A stretch of DNA of 64,000 nucleotides from JADJPO01 sp046330955 (GCA_046330955.1 JAXLRT010000014.1:62001-126000), one strand, 5' to 3'; shown: positions 51,993 through 61,154, counted from the stretch's first letter. Notes: generated by a model from the letters alone, not told the origin. Numbers and translations are program-made.

Positions 51993-53411
51993 ATGACCCC
52001 GACCAACCACCCGACATCGGACGCCGAGACCTACGACGTGGTCGTGGTGGGAGCCGGACCCGCCGGGGAGGTGGCCGCCGGTCGGCTGGCCGAGGCGGGA
52101 GCCTCGGTCGCGATCGTGGAGCGCGAACTCGTCGGCGGCGAATGCTCCTACTGGGGATGCATGCCCAGCAAGGCCCTCCTGCGGCCGGGCGAGGTTGTGG
52201 CTGCGGCGCACCGAGTTCCGGGAGCTGATCGCGCCGTGACCGGACCGCTGGACGTGGACGCCGTCCTCGCGTACCGCACCCGGTTCACCGGGGGCTGGGA
52301 CGACGCCGGTCAGGTTCCCTGGTTGACCTCGCGTGGGGTGCACCTGCTGCGCGGGCACGCCCGCCTGGCCGGGAAACGCCGGGTCGAGGTGACTGCCGAC
52401 GACGGAACCGTCCGCGTCGTGCGCGCCGAGCGGGCCGTGGTGATCGCGACCGGGTCTCGGGCTGCGCTGCCCCCGGTGGCCGGTCTGGCCGACGTCCGGG
52501 CCTGGGACAACCGCGACGTGACGCAGATGACGGCGGTGCCGTCCCGCTTGCTGGTGGTGGGCGGGGGGCCGATCGGGCTCGAGATGGCGCAGGCGGTCAA
52601 GCGGCTCGGGGCCACGTCCGTGGTGGTGATCGAGGCTGCGGACTCGCTCCTCGCCCGGGAGGAGCCGTTCGCCGGCGAGCAGGTTCGGGCGGCGCTGCTG
52701 GACGAGGGCATCGAGATCGCGCTCGGCGTCCGGCTGTCGCAGGCCCAGCGGGACGACGACGGCACGGTGCGACTGACCACGGCCGACGGTCGCGAGTTCG
52801 TGGGCGATGACGTGCTGGTGGCCGCGGGTCGGGCGCCCACGACGGGTGATCTCGGCCTCGAGACGGTCGGGTTGACCCCGGGCAGGCCGATCGCCGTGGA
52901 CGAGCGGATGCGCGCCGAAGGTGTTGCCGGGCAATGGCTCTACGCCCTGGGCGACTGCAACGGCATCTCGCTGCTGACCCACATGGGCAAGTACCAGGCC
53001 CGGATCGCCGCCGACGTGATCCTCGGCAAGGACGCCGTCGACCGGGCCAGCCGGGACGTCGTCCCCCGGGTGACGTTCACCGACCCGCAGGTCGCGGCCG
53101 TCGGGCTGACCAGTGCCCAGGCCACGGCGCGCGGACTGCGGATCCGCACCGTAACGTACGGCACCGGCGACGTCGCGGGCGCCGCCGTCCAGGGATCGGG
53201 ACCGAAGGGCACCAGTGCCCTCGTCGTCGACGAGGACCGCGGCGTCCTGGTCGGCGCGACCTTCGTCGGGTCGGCCACGCAGGAACTCGTCCACGCCGCC
53301 ACGGTGGCGATCGCGGGGCAGGTGACGCTGGACACGCTCTGGCACGCTGTGCCGGCCTTCCCCACGGTCAGCGAGGTCTGGCTGCGGCTGCTCGAGACCT
53401 ACGGGCTCTGA
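51993..53411 (+). CDS. Pyridine nucleotide-disulfide oxidoreductase (Lpd/MerA-like)
   Basis: 472 residues. FAD motif VVVVGAGPAGEVAAGRL (about 17-33), redox-active pair Cys51 and Cys56 in GGECSYWGCMPSK, and NAD(P) motif LLVVGGGPIGLEMAQAVKRLG follow the flavoprotein disulfide reductase plan. The C-terminal catalytic region, normally HxHPTxSE in lipoamide dehydrogenases, reads AVPAFPTVSE, with no His as acid-base catalyst. It may therefore act as a quinone or other acceptor reductase rather than as a true Lpd. The antiporter gene begins 5 bp after its stop. Confidence 0.87.
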   Translation: MTPTNHPTSDAETYDVVVVGAGPAGEVAAGRLAEAGASVAIVERELVGGECSYWGCMPSKALLRPGEVVAAAHRVPGADRAVTGPLDVDAVLAYRTRFTGGWDDAGQVPWLTSRGVHLLRGHARLAGKRRVEVTADDGTVRVVRAERAVVIATGSRAALPPVAGLADVRAWDNRDVTQMTAVPSRLLVVGGGPIGLEMAQAVKRLGATSVVVIEAADSLLAREEPFAGEQVRAALLDEGIEIALGVRLSQAQRDDDGTVRLTTADGREFVGDDVLVAAGRAPTTGDLGLETVGLTPGRPIAVDERMRAEGVAGQWLYALGDCNGISLLTHMGKYQARIAADVILGKDAVDRASRDVVPRVTFTDPQVAAVGLTSAQATARGLRIRTVTYGTGDVAGAAVQGSGPKGTSALVVDEDRGVLVGATFVGSATQELVHAATVAIAGQVTLDTLWHAVPAFPTVSEVWLRLLETYGL

Positions 53412-53416
53412 GCGCG

Positions 53417-54667
53417 ATGCCCGAGGTCGGCTTCGAGAACCTGTTGGTGGTCAGCCTGATCGCCGTCCTGGCTCCCCTCGTGCTGGGGTTCCTGCCGCGG
53501 CTGCGGTTGCCCTCACCGGTGCTCGAGATCGCCGCTGGGGTGGCACTCGGGCCCGGGGCGCTGGGCTGGGTGAGGGCCGACCTGCCGGTGCAGGTGCTGT
53601 CCGTGGTGGGCTTGGCATTCCTGCTGTTCCTGTCCGGCCTCGAGATCGATGTCGGCTCGCTGCGGGGGCGGCCGTTGCAGCGGTCCGTCGTCGGGTACGC
53701 CATCACCCTCGTGCTCGGGCTGGCGATCGGGTTCACCCTGCGCGCCACCGGCACGATCGGGGACGGCGTGCTGCTGGCGGTCATGCTGTCCGCGACCTCG
53801 CTGGGCCTGGTGGTGCCGGTGCTCAAGGACGCCGGACACCTGGAGTCGCCGGTGGGCACGCAGATCCTGGTGGCCTGTTCGGTGGCCGACCTCGCCGCGA
53901 TCGTCCTTCTCTCCGTGCTGTTCTCGGGTGGGTCGAGTTCGGCGGGCGCCAAGATCGTGCTGCTCGGGGGCTTCGTCCTGCTCGCTCTCGCCCTGACCGC
54001 GACCGCCGCCACCGCGGGCCGCTCGATGCGACTCGGGGACGTGTTGCTGCGGCTGCAGGACACCACGGCGGAGATCCGGGTGCGGCTGGTCGTGGTGCTC
54101 GTCATCGGATTCGTCGCCCTGGCGCACCGGTTCGGGCTGGAGAGCATCCTCGGGGCCTTCGTGGCCGGGGTGGTGGTCGCCGTGCTCGACCGGGACACGG
54201 CCTCGCACCCGCACCTGCGCACCAAGCTCGAGGCGATCGGTTTCGGGTTCCTGATCCCGGTTTTCTTCGTGACCAGCGGCATCCGGCTGGACCTTCGCGG
54301 GCTGCTCGCCTCACCCCGGGCGCTGCTGCTGGTGCCGCTGTTCCTGCTCTGCCTGCTCGTCGTCCGCGGGGTGGCCGCGGCGCCGTATCTGCGGGTGTTC
54401 TCGGGTGAGCAGGTGCTCGCCGCGGCACTGCTGCAGGCGACCTCGTTGCCCATCATCGTCACCGCCACCCAGATCGGCGTCGCGACCGGGCGGCTGGCCA
54501 CGGTGACCGCCGCGGCGCTGGTGTCCGCCGGGCTGTTGTCCGTGCTGATCTTCCCGGCACTGGCCCTGGGCCGGCTCCGTTATGGCAGGGAATGCGTCGA
54601 GGAGGTACCCGCAGGAGTTGCGGGAGCGGGCGGTGCGGATGGTCACCGAGATCCGCGGGGATCATGA
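53417..54667 (+). CDS. CPA2-type cation:proton antiporter with IS-altered C-terminus
   Basis: 416 residues, about twelve membrane helices (for example NLLVVSLIAVLAPLVLGFLP, LSVVGLAFLLFLSGLEIDVG). The ATSLGLVVPVLKDAG and GAFVAGVV regions fit the Kef/NhaS-type CPA2 family. After residue 388 (LALGRLR) the frame enters IS3 DNA and ends with 29 foreign residues. The native tail is preserved beyond the IS as LALGQLRPAAVR with a stop at 56028-56030. Probably still functional because all helices are intact. Confidence 0.85.
   Translation: MPEVGFENLLVVSLIAVLAPLVLGFLPRLRLPSPVLEIAAGVALGPGALGWVRADLPVQVLSVVGLAFLLFLSGLEIDVGSLRGRPLQRSVVGYAITLVLGLAIGFTLRATGTIGDGVLLAVMLSATSLGLVVPVLKDAGHLESPVGTQILVACSVADLAAIVLLSVLFSGGSSSAGAKIVLLGGFVLLALALTATAATAGRSMRLGDVLLRLQDTTAEIRVRLVVVLVIGFVALAHRFGLESILGAFVAGVVVAVLDRDTASHPHLRTKLEAIGFGFLIPVFFVTSGIRLDLRGLLASPRALLLVPLFLLCLLVVRGVAAAPYLRVFSGEQVLAAALLQATSLPIIVTATQIGVATGRLATVTAAALVSAGLLSVLIFPALALGRLRYGRECVEEVPAGVAGAGGADGHRDPRGS
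54490..54579. repeat. 90-bp direct repeat, left copy (antiporter 3' end)
   Basis: Positions 54490-54579 are repeated at 55921-56010 with one mismatch (G at 54573, A at 56004). The two copies bracket the IS3 sequence exactly. IS3 elements usually leave only 3-5 bp target duplications, so this is not a simple insertion footprint. Confidence 0.95.
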
Positions 54668-55920
54668 GTCGGAGTGGGCGGCGATCGGCAAGGTCGCGGA
54701 GCTGCTGGGGGTGACATCGGCGGAGACGGTGCGCCAGTGGGTGCGCCGGGCCGAGGTCGATGCCGGTGCCCGTCCAGGGGTCACCAGCGAGGAGTCGGCC
54801 GAGGTGAAGCGGCTGCGGCGGGAGAACGCCGAGTTGAAGCCGCGCCAACGCGATCCTGAAGGCGGCATCGGCTTTCTTCGCGGCCGAGCTCGACCGGCCC
54901 TCCCGTTGATCGTGGAGTTCATCCGCGAGCACGCAGACCGCCGTCAGCCCGAAGCTGACGGCGGTCTGCGCTGGGGTGTTGAGCCGATCTGCGCCGTGCT
55001 CACCGAGCACGGCCTGAAGATCGCCCCATCCACGTACTACGAGCACCTGCACCGAGTTCCGACCGCGCGCGAGCAGCGAGATGAGCTGCTCAAGGTCGAG
55101 ATCACCCGGGTCCACGAGGCCAACTACTCGGTCTACGGGGCACGGAAGGTGTGGCTTGAGCTGAACCGCGACCTCGCCCGGGGCAGGGCCTCGATGCGCC
55201 CTGATCGGGTACGTGGCCCGGTGCACGGTGGAGCGGCTGATGAGCGACCTCGGCCTGGTCGGGGCCCGCCGCGGGAAGGTCAAGAAGACCACCATCGCCG
55301 ACCCCGACCACGCCCGGGCCGACGACCTGGTCTCCCGCCACTTCGCCCCGACCGCCCCGGATCGGTTGTGGGTGATGGACATCACCTACGTCTCGACCTG
55401 GTCCGGGTGGGTCTACACGGCGTTCGTGACCGACGCCTACGCCCGGCGGATTCTGGGCTGGCGGTGCGGCACGACGATGACCACCCAGCTGGTCCTGGAC
55501 GCTCTCGAGCAGGCGATCTGGACCCGTCAACGCGTCGGCGAATCACTGGAATCCGTTGTAGCACATAGTGATAGAGGATCGCAGTACACGGCGATCAAGT
55601 ACGGTGAGAGGCTCGCCGACGCCGGGATCGCTGCCTCGGTCGGGTCCGTCGGTGACTCGTTCGACAACGCCCTCGCCGAAACGATCAACGGGCTCTACAA
55701 GACCGAGCTGATCAAGCCCCGTAGCCCGTGGAAGACCGTCGATGACGTCGAGTACGCCACCGCCGAGTACGTGGACTGGTTCAACCATCGTCGGCTGTAC
55801 GAGTACTGCGGCGACATCCCGCCCGCCGAACTGGAAGCCGCCTACTACGCTCAGAACAACCTCACACCGCCCGGTGGAGGTCTCACACCAGTGAGTCTCC
55901 GGACTCCCCGGGGTGGTTCA
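54580..55920 (+). mobile_element. Decayed IS3-family insertion sequence
   Basis: The right end is well preserved: TGAGTCTCCGGACTCCCCGG to GGTTCA at 55892-55920 is an IS3-type terminal inverted repeat. The matching left repeat and the usual untranslated leader are missing: the element begins two bases before the orfA ATG at 54582. Length about 1.34 kb. The transposase is frameshifted, so the copy is likely dead without help. Confidence 0.88.
54582..55920 (+). pseudogene. Frameshifted IS3 transposase (OrfAB)
   Basis: OrfA starts MAGNASRRYPQELRERAVRM with the leucine-zipper region up to KRLRRENAELK. One extra C near 54840 shifts it out of the usual ANAILKAASAFFAAELDRPS frame and into the OrfB frame. 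A second shift between about 55160 and 55215 breaks OrfB before VARCTVERLMSDLG. The DDE core is otherwise intact: WVMDITYVSTW (Asp), VAHSDRGSQYTA (Asp), FDNALAETINGLYKTE (Glu). OrfB has no stop inside the element and reads into the flank. Confidence 0.85.
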
Positions 55921-56010
55921 GCGGCTGGCCACGGTGACCGCCGCGGCGCTGGTGTCCGCCGGGCTGTTGTCCGTGCTGATCTTCCCGGCACTGGCCCTGG
56001 GCCAGCTCCG
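55921..56010. repeat. 90-bp direct repeat, right copy (original antiporter end)
   Basis: Matches 54490-54579 with one mismatch and continues in frame to the antiporter's original stop (LALGQLRPAAVR), so this side is the ancestral chromosomal sequence. Confidence 0.95.
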
Positions 56011-56220
56011 ACCGGCTGCCGTCAGGTAGCGAGGCTGCGGGCTGTCGACACCTGGACACTGCCGCGTCCTACGGCAACGAGGAGGCCGTCGGCAGTCACG
56101 GCCCTCCTCAACGAAGCACTCCTACGCGTTTCATGGCACGGGCTCTTCCTGCCCACTGCAGTCAGACGGATGTGGTGGCAGCGCTTCACCGACGTGGCCC
56201 CCGCGGCCTGACCCCGTCGC

Positions 56221-56367
56221 ACCGACGGACCCTTCCACGAGCGCCTCGCCCAAGTCCGCCTCGCCGCCCTGGGCCGAGACGGGTTCGCGCTCGCCGGTGG
56301 CTACGCCGTCCGGGCCCACGGCCTGCTCGAGCGCCCGTCCGAGGATGTCGACATGTTCACCACGTAA
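56221..56367 (+). pseudogene. Remnant of an AbiEii-like nucleotidyltransferase
   Basis: The frame reads FHERLAQVRLAALGRDGFA, then LAGGYAVRAHGLLERPSED and VDMFTT before a TAA. LAGGYAVxAHGLxxRPSxDVD is the N-terminal nucleotidyltransferase signature of AbiEii/AbiGii-type toxins, normally followed by over 150 further residues. No start codon is in frame before it. It is a fragment left by deletion, in the same scar region as the IS. Confidence 0.65.
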
Positions 56368-56392
56368 CGGAGCCTCCGGACACCGGGCCGGT

Positions 56393-56800
56393 TCAGTCGA
56401 CGCCGAGTAGACGCAGACCGTGGTAGGTGGCGAAGTCTTGGTAGTCCTTCAGGTTTCCTGTTGCCAGCGGCAGGTCATGAGTCAGGCAGCAGGCCGCAAC
56501 CCACATGTTGTCATTGACCGGCCGTGGACGCCCCCGTCGCGCCGCAGCCGCAGTCAGCATGCCCCAGGTGGCAGCAACCGACTCATCCCCGGGCAGCACC
56601 GGGATCGCCGAGATCCAGTCCGCCAGTTCTTGACGACTCCGGGCACCCCACTGCCGGATCTCGACCCACTTGGTCAGCTCACCGAACGTCACGAACGTGA
56701 TCAACGGACGCCGACCGATCAACCGTCCGGCGATCGACCCGGGCAACCTCCGCTTGTGCGACAAAGACGCCACATCGGTGTCCAGAACGACAGGTTGCAC
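56393..56800 (-). CDS. vapC: PIN-domain toxin (VapC-type), second locus
   Basis: 135 residues from GTG 56800. PIN residues: VVLDTDVASL (Asp), FVTFGELTKW (Glu), RPVNDNMWVAACC (Asp) and LATGNLKDYQDF (Asp). The FGEL and NDxxxAA pattern marks the FitB/VapC group. It begins 4 bp after the antitoxin stop. All four acidic positions are kept. Confidence 0.88.
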   Translation of the reverse strand: MQPVVLDTDVASLSHKRRLPGSIAGRLIGRRPLITFVTFGELTKWVEIRQWGARSRQELADWISAIPVLPGDESVAATWGMLTAAAARRGRPRPVNDNMWVAACCLTHDLPLATGNLKDYQDFATYHGLRLLGVD

Positions 56801-56804
56801 GTGA

Positions 56805-57002
56805 TCAGGACTGGTCTCGATGGCGCTCGGCGTAGGTGAAGGCCAAGAACTCCTCCACCTCCTCGTCCGAAGCGAAGGTGTCGGCTGCGAGATCCTCGAT
56901 CCCCCTGATCGGCATCGTCCCCTTGGCGGCAAGCAACTCATCCACCGAAACGCGCGGACGCGGACGCGGAACGTCCGCACCGTCCATCGCCGATGTGCTC
57001 AC
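56805..57002 (-). CDS. Antitoxin partner of the second PIN toxin
   Basis: 65 residues from GTG 57002, with GGGAGG seven bases upstream. It is short and acidic: PRPRVSVDELLAAKGTMPIR, then IEDLAADTFASDEEVEEFLA. The form matches small VapB-like antitoxins that wrap the toxin. No DNA-binding fold is obvious in the N-terminal 20 residues. Longer frames extend upstream to 57179 but have no support. Confidence 0.78.
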   Translation of the reverse strand: MSTSAMDGADVPRPRPRVSVDELLAAKGTMPIRGIEDLAADTFASDEEVEEFLAFTYAERHRDQS

Positions 57003-57177
57003 GCCACACCTCCCACCACGACCACTTCCACCAAGCATACGAGGCCCCTCGTGGCCGCGGCACGGCAACGGCACGCCGAGACACCAACGGACAGAAGCGA
57101 CACACGCCGGGAGGCTCAGGGAGGGAACGCAGCGACCGACGGCTCCTGTCCTCCCCAATCCTGGCTCACCAACCAGC

Positions 57178-57229
57178 AAAAAAGGTTAGGCCCGGATCCC
57201 AAGTGCAGGATCCGGGCCTAACCTTTTTT
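57178..57229 (-). terminator. Bidirectional intrinsic terminator next to tRNA-fMet
   Basis: A perfect 22-base inverted repeat (arms AAAAAAGGTTAGGCCCGGAT plus CC at 57178-57199 and its complement at 57208-57229) with an 8-base loop and a U6 run on either strand. It starts two bases after the tRNA 3' end, so it ends the tRNA transcript. Confidence 0.95.
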
Positions 57230-57230
57230 G

Positions 57231-57304
57231 TAGCGGGGACAGGATTTGAACCTGTGACCTCTGGGTTATGAGCCCAGCGAGCTACCGAGCTGCTCCACCC
57301 CGCG
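57231..57304 (-). tRNA. Initiator tRNA-fMet (CAT anticodon)
   Basis: On the minus strand the 74-base gene reads CGCGGGGTGGAGCAGCTCGG and folds into a full cloverleaf with anticodon stem CTGGG-CTCATAA-CCCAG and T-arm ACAGG-TTCAAAT-CCTGT. The first pair C1:T72 is mismatched, and three G-C pairs flank the anticodon loop, both marks of initiator tRNA. CCA is not encoded. The adjacent DNA on the 3' side carries the toxin-antitoxin and IS remnants. Confidence 0.95.
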
Positions 57305-57395
57305 TCGGTGATGTCAGACTACGGGACCGCCTGGGCAGGAGCAAATCGAGCACCCGTCCGGCCCACTCGCGACCGGACGGGTGTCGAGGTCAGCG

Positions 57396-60300
57396 TCAGG
57401 GCGTGGCGGACGGTGTCGCGGAGGCCGAGGGCTTCGGCGAACCGGTCGGGCCCACGGTGGCGCTCGAGGTGGTCACGCCCAGTCGCTGCTGGGCCTCGAC
57501 CGCGCGGGCGATGGCGTCCTTGAGCCGCTTCTGTGCCTCGCCGTACTTGGTGAAGTCACCGGCCTTCAGCGCCGCGTCGCTGTCCTGCACCGCCCGTTGC
57601 GCCTCGCTCAGGGCCTGCTGCAGGGCCGCCCGGGCATCGGCCCCGCCGGTCGCCGGACTCGCGCCCGGACTCGGGCTGGCGCCCGTGCCACCGGTACCAC
57701 CGGTCCCCGGCGCCGCCGTCAACGGCGAGGTACCGAACACCTGGTTCAGCGCGGCGTCCAGGGTCGGCGCGAAGCCGATCTTGTCGCCGTAGCCGACCAG
57801 CACCCGGCGCAACACCGGATACGTGGTCTCGCCCTTGCTGCGGATGTACACCGGCTGCACGTACAGCAAACCACCGGCCATCGGCAGCGTGAGCAGGTTG
57901 CCCTTCTCGACCGCCGAGGCACCACCGGTGCCCTGCAGGATGTTCAGCTCGCCGGAGACGATGGTGTTGGAGTTGAAGTCGTTCTGCATCTGCCCCGGCC
58001 CCTTGATGGCGTCCGTGGGCAACTGCAACAACCGCATCGTGCCGTAGTCGGCCCGCCGCTTACCCGGCTCGTTGCCGGCATCGGCATCCACCGCCAGGAA
58101 GCCCTTGAGCGTGTTCCGCCCGGTCGTCGGCGGGATGAACGTCGATGTCAACGAGTACCGCGGCGCATCCTGCCCCGGCATCTGGATGCTCAGATAGAAG
58201 GGAGGCTGCCGCGGCAGCACCGCGGTCACTCCCCCCACCGTGGCCCCCTGCCTCGGGTTGGGCTCCGGCGGCACCTGCCAGAAGTCACCGGCCGAGAAGA
58301 ACGCCGACGGATCGGTCACGTGGTAGCGCGCCAGCAGGGTGCGCTGCACCTTGAACAGGTCCTCGGGGTAGCGCAGGTGCGACATCAGATCGCCCCCGAT
58401 CGCCGCCAACGGCTTGACCGAGGTGGGGAACACCTTGCGCCAGGCCGCCAGCACCGGGTCCTTCTCGTCCCAGGCGTACAGCCTGACGCTGCCGTCGTAG
58501 GCATCGACGGTCGCCTTGACCGAGTTGCGGATGTAGTTGACCTGCTGCTGCGCCAACGCGGCCACCGATGTGGCGTTCGCGGTCAGCGAGTCGGCCGTGG
58601 CCTGGTCGAGGAAGCTCAACAGCGAGTAGGGGTATCGGTTCGAGGTGGTGTACCCGTCCAGGATCCACACGATCCGACCGTCGACGATCGAGGGGTACGG
58701 GTCGCCGTCCAGGGTCAGGTACGGGGCCACCTTCTCGACCCGCTCGCGCGGCGTCCGATCGTACATGATCCGCGACTGGTCGGTGACGCCCTTGGACAGC
58801 AGGATGTTCTGCTCACGGAACTTCAGGGCGTACAGCGTGCGCCGCAGCAGCGACCCGATCGCCACCCCACCCTCACCGGCGTAGGTGGTGTTCTTCTGCT
58901 GCGTGGCACTGTTGTCGTCCGGATAGTCCAGCTCGCGCGGTGTGGATCCGGGAGGGCCGCCGACGATGGAGTACTCGAGCGACTTCTCTCCGAAGTAGAC
59001 CCGCGGCTCGTAGTCACCCACCGTGGAGCGCACCGGGATGCCACCCTCGAAGAACGTCGGTTTGCCGTCCGCGGTGGGCTCGTTGCCGTACGCAGCCACC
59101 AGGCCGAACCCGTGGGTGTAGACGAAGTGATCGTTGAACCAGTTGCGTTTGTCGATCGGCACGCCACCCAGGTTCAACTCCCGGACGGCGACCACGCTGT
59201 CGCGCGCCTTGCCGTCGACGGTGTACCGGTCGACGTCCAGCGCATCGGCGAACTGGTAGTACTGCTTGTTCTGCTGCAACTGCTTGAAGGTGTCGCTGAC
59301 CAACGCCGGGTCGAGCAGCCGGATGCCCGGGATGCTGTCGGCGTCGTTGCGCAATGCCTGCGGGGACGCCTCGGTCTGGGCCTTGTAGGCCTGGGACTTC
59401 ACCTGATCCAGACCATAGGCCGCCCGCGTCGCCTCGATGTTGTTCTTGATGTAGGGCAACTCGTACGACTGCGGGCTCGGGTTCACCCGGAACCGTTGCA
59501 CCACAGCGGGATAGATCCCGCCGATGAGGATGGCCGAGATCACCAGCAGCACCACGCCGTACAGCGGCAGCATGCGCCACCGGTCGACGAAGGCCCCGAC
59601 CAGGAACAGGATCGCGATGATCGCTGCGATCGCCGCCAGCACCGCGCGCGCGCTCAGCGTCGCCTCGGCGTCGGTGTAGGTCAGGCCGGTGAACGTCTCG
59701 GTGGCCTGCTTGGTCGTCATCGCGTAGCGACCGATCCAGTAGTCCACCGCGCGCAACAGCAGGAAGGCCGTGGCGATGACCGACAGCTGGATCCGCGCGA
59801 CCGAGGTCAGCCGCGGCCCCGGCCCCTGCAACCGCAACCCGCCGTAGAGGTAGTGCGTCACCACCGACACCAGCGCCGCCAGCACCGAGATCATGGTGAA
59901 CAGGCCCACCAGGAACTGCAGCCAGGGCAGGGTGAAGACGAAGAACCCGATGTCCTTGCCGAACTGGGCATCCGTCGCGTCGAAGGGCACCCGGTTCCAC
60001 CACAGCTGGAAGGTCTCCCACCGCTGGCTCGCGGCCGAACCCGCGAACAGGCCCAGGGCCGCCGGGACGGCGATGGTCACCAGCCGGCGCAACGGCTCGA
60101 TGGTCTCGCGGTACCGCTCCAGGCTGGCCGTGTCGACCGCCACCGGCGCGTACACCGGACGTGACCGGTAGGCGATGGCCATGGCGGCGTAGACCGAGCC
60201 CGCGGTGAGCCCGGCGGCCACGATGAACAGGCCGGCCTCCGTCAGCAACCGGGTGCGGTAGACCTCGGTGAAGCCGAGCTGGGAGTACCACAGCACGTCG

Positions 60301-60464
60301 GTCCAGACCGAGGCCAGACCCAGTAAGAGCACCACCAGCACGCCGAGGACGGCGAGGGTGGGCGCCAGAGCGCCGCGACGGCGGCCGGGCGGGCCTGCCG
60401 TCCCGCGCACTCCGGCGGAACCTGGGCGGCCGGGACCGCTGGGCGAGTCTGCGTCGGAGCTCAC
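57396..60464 (-). CDS. UPF0182 large membrane protein
   Basis: 1022 residues. About seven membrane helices lie in residues 30-340, followed by a large extracytoplasmic domain and a Pro/Thr/Gly-rich C-terminal region ending KPSASATPSATP. Sequence features such as LWYSQLGFTEVYRTRLLTEA, QLWWNRVPFDATDAQFGKD and KNNIEATRAAYGLD match the UPF0182 family, present in nearly all actinobacteria. The function is not established. It is divergent from the PPA1309-family gene, which is its usual neighbour. Confidence 0.93.
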   Translation of the reverse strand: MSSDADSPSGPGRPGSAGVRGTAGPPGRRRGALAPTLAVLGVLVVLLLGLASVWTDVLWYSQLGFTEVYRTRLLTEAGLFIVAAGLTAGSVYAAMAIAYRSRPVYAPVAVDTASLERYRETIEPLRRLVTIAVPAALGLFAGSAASQRWETFQLWWNRVPFDATDAQFGKDIGFFVFTLPWLQFLVGLFTMISVLAALVSVVTHYLYGGLRLQGPGPRLTSVARIQLSVIATAFLLLRAVDYWIGRYAMTTKQATETFTGLTYTDAEATLSARAVLAAIAAIIAILFLVGAFVDRWRMLPLYGVVLLVISAILIGGIYPAVVQRFRVNPSPQSYELPYIKNNIEATRAAYGLDQVKSQAYKAQTEASPQALRNDADSIPGIRLLDPALVSDTFKQLQQNKQYYQFADALDVDRYTVDGKARDSVVAVRELNLGGVPIDKRNWFNDHFVYTHGFGLVAAYGNEPTADGKPTFFEGGIPVRSTVGDYEPRVYFGEKSLEYSIVGGPPGSTPRELDYPDDNSATQQKNTTYAGEGGVAIGSLLRRTLYALKFREQNILLSKGVTDQSRIMYDRTPRERVEKVAPYLTLDGDPYPSIVDGRIVWILDGYTTSNRYPYSLLSFLDQATADSLTANATSVAALAQQQVNYIRNSVKATVDAYDGSVRLYAWDEKDPVLAAWRKVFPTSVKPLAAIGGDLMSHLRYPEDLFKVQRTLLARYHVTDPSAFFSAGDFWQVPPEPNPRQGATVGGVTAVLPRQPPFYLSIQMPGQDAPRYSLTSTFIPPTTGRNTLKGFLAVDADAGNEPGKRRADYGTMRLLQLPTDAIKGPGQMQNDFNSNTIVSGELNILQGTGGASAVEKGNLLTLPMAGGLLYVQPVYIRSKGETTYPVLRRVLVGYGDKIGFAPTLDAALNQVFGTSPLTAAPGTGGTGGTGASPSPGASPATGGADARAALQQALSEAQRAVQDSDAALKAGDFTKYGEAQKRLKDAIARAVEAQQRLGVTTSSATVGPTGSPKPSASATPSATP

Positions 60465-60593
60465 GAGGAGTCAACTTAATCGATCCCACCGACAGTTCCC
60501 CGTTGGAGCAGTTTCCCGAGGAATCTCCACCGCTGCCGGACGCCGGCCAGCTGGCTCGCAAGGACGACTGACCGCCCGTGAAAGGATCGGGAC

Positions 60594-61154
60594 ATGACGG
60601 CGAACCCCTCGCGTGAGCAGGCCGTGCTCACCCTGGTGCGTGAACTCGAACAGCACGTGGCCGCCGATGGCTGGGACGGTCCGATGCGACTGTTCGCGCT
60701 GGTGCGCACCGCCGGCGCGCTCGACCGCGACGAGGGGCTGGCCGACCGGCTGCCGCCGGCCGTGGTCGCCGCGGCCCGCGCCGACGCCGACCACCTGACC
60801 GCGGTGGAGCAGGACGACCTGCCGCAGGTCTCCGGGCTGGAGGACCTGCTGGGCCGGATCACCTGGCCCCACACCGTCGACGGCACCGCCGTGGTGATCG
60901 AGCGGGTCGTGCTGCCACCGAGCGCCGAGGCCGACCTCGACGCCCTGGCGGACGACGATGCCGACGCCGCCGCAGCCGCTGCGGCCGACCACCCCGACCG
61001 GATCGACGTCCGGCTGGCCGCCGCCGTGCTGCGGGACGGCAGCAGCGGGTGCGCCGTCCGCTCGCGCAGCCACGACGCGGATACAGCCGTGGCGGTCGGC
61101 CCGGACCTGATCCCCGATCTGATCAGCGCGCTGCGGACGACGCTCGAGAACTGA
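60594..61154 (+). CDS. PPA1309-family protein
   Basis: 186 residues with GAAAGGA before the ATG. The sequence, including LFALVRTAGALDRDEGLADRLP, DDLPQVSGLEDLLGRITWP and RLAAAVLRDGSSGCAVRSRSH, matches a conserved actinobacterial family of unknown function typically encoded beside UPF0182 and a PDZ/Lon-type protease. Its 3' end overlaps the convergent WYL regulator by 32 bp. Confidence 0.88.
   Translation: MTANPSREQAVLTLVRELEQHVAADGWDGPMRLFALVRTAGALDRDEGLADRLPPAVVAAARADADHLTAVEQDDLPQVSGLEDLLGRITWPHTVDGTAVVIERVVLPPSAEADLDALADDDADAAAAAAADHPDRIDVRLAAAVLRDGSSGCAVRSRSHDADTAVAVGPDLIPDLISALRTTLEN

Noticed and set aside
54490..56010. Reading the 90-bp repeats as a target-site duplication of the IS
   Set aside because: IS3-family duplications are 3-5 bp and the left IS end is missing, so another event is needed.
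57178..57229. Inverted repeat beside the tRNA as an attachment site
   Set aside because: It is a perfect terminator with U-runs on both sides, and no second copy of the tRNA end was found in the window.
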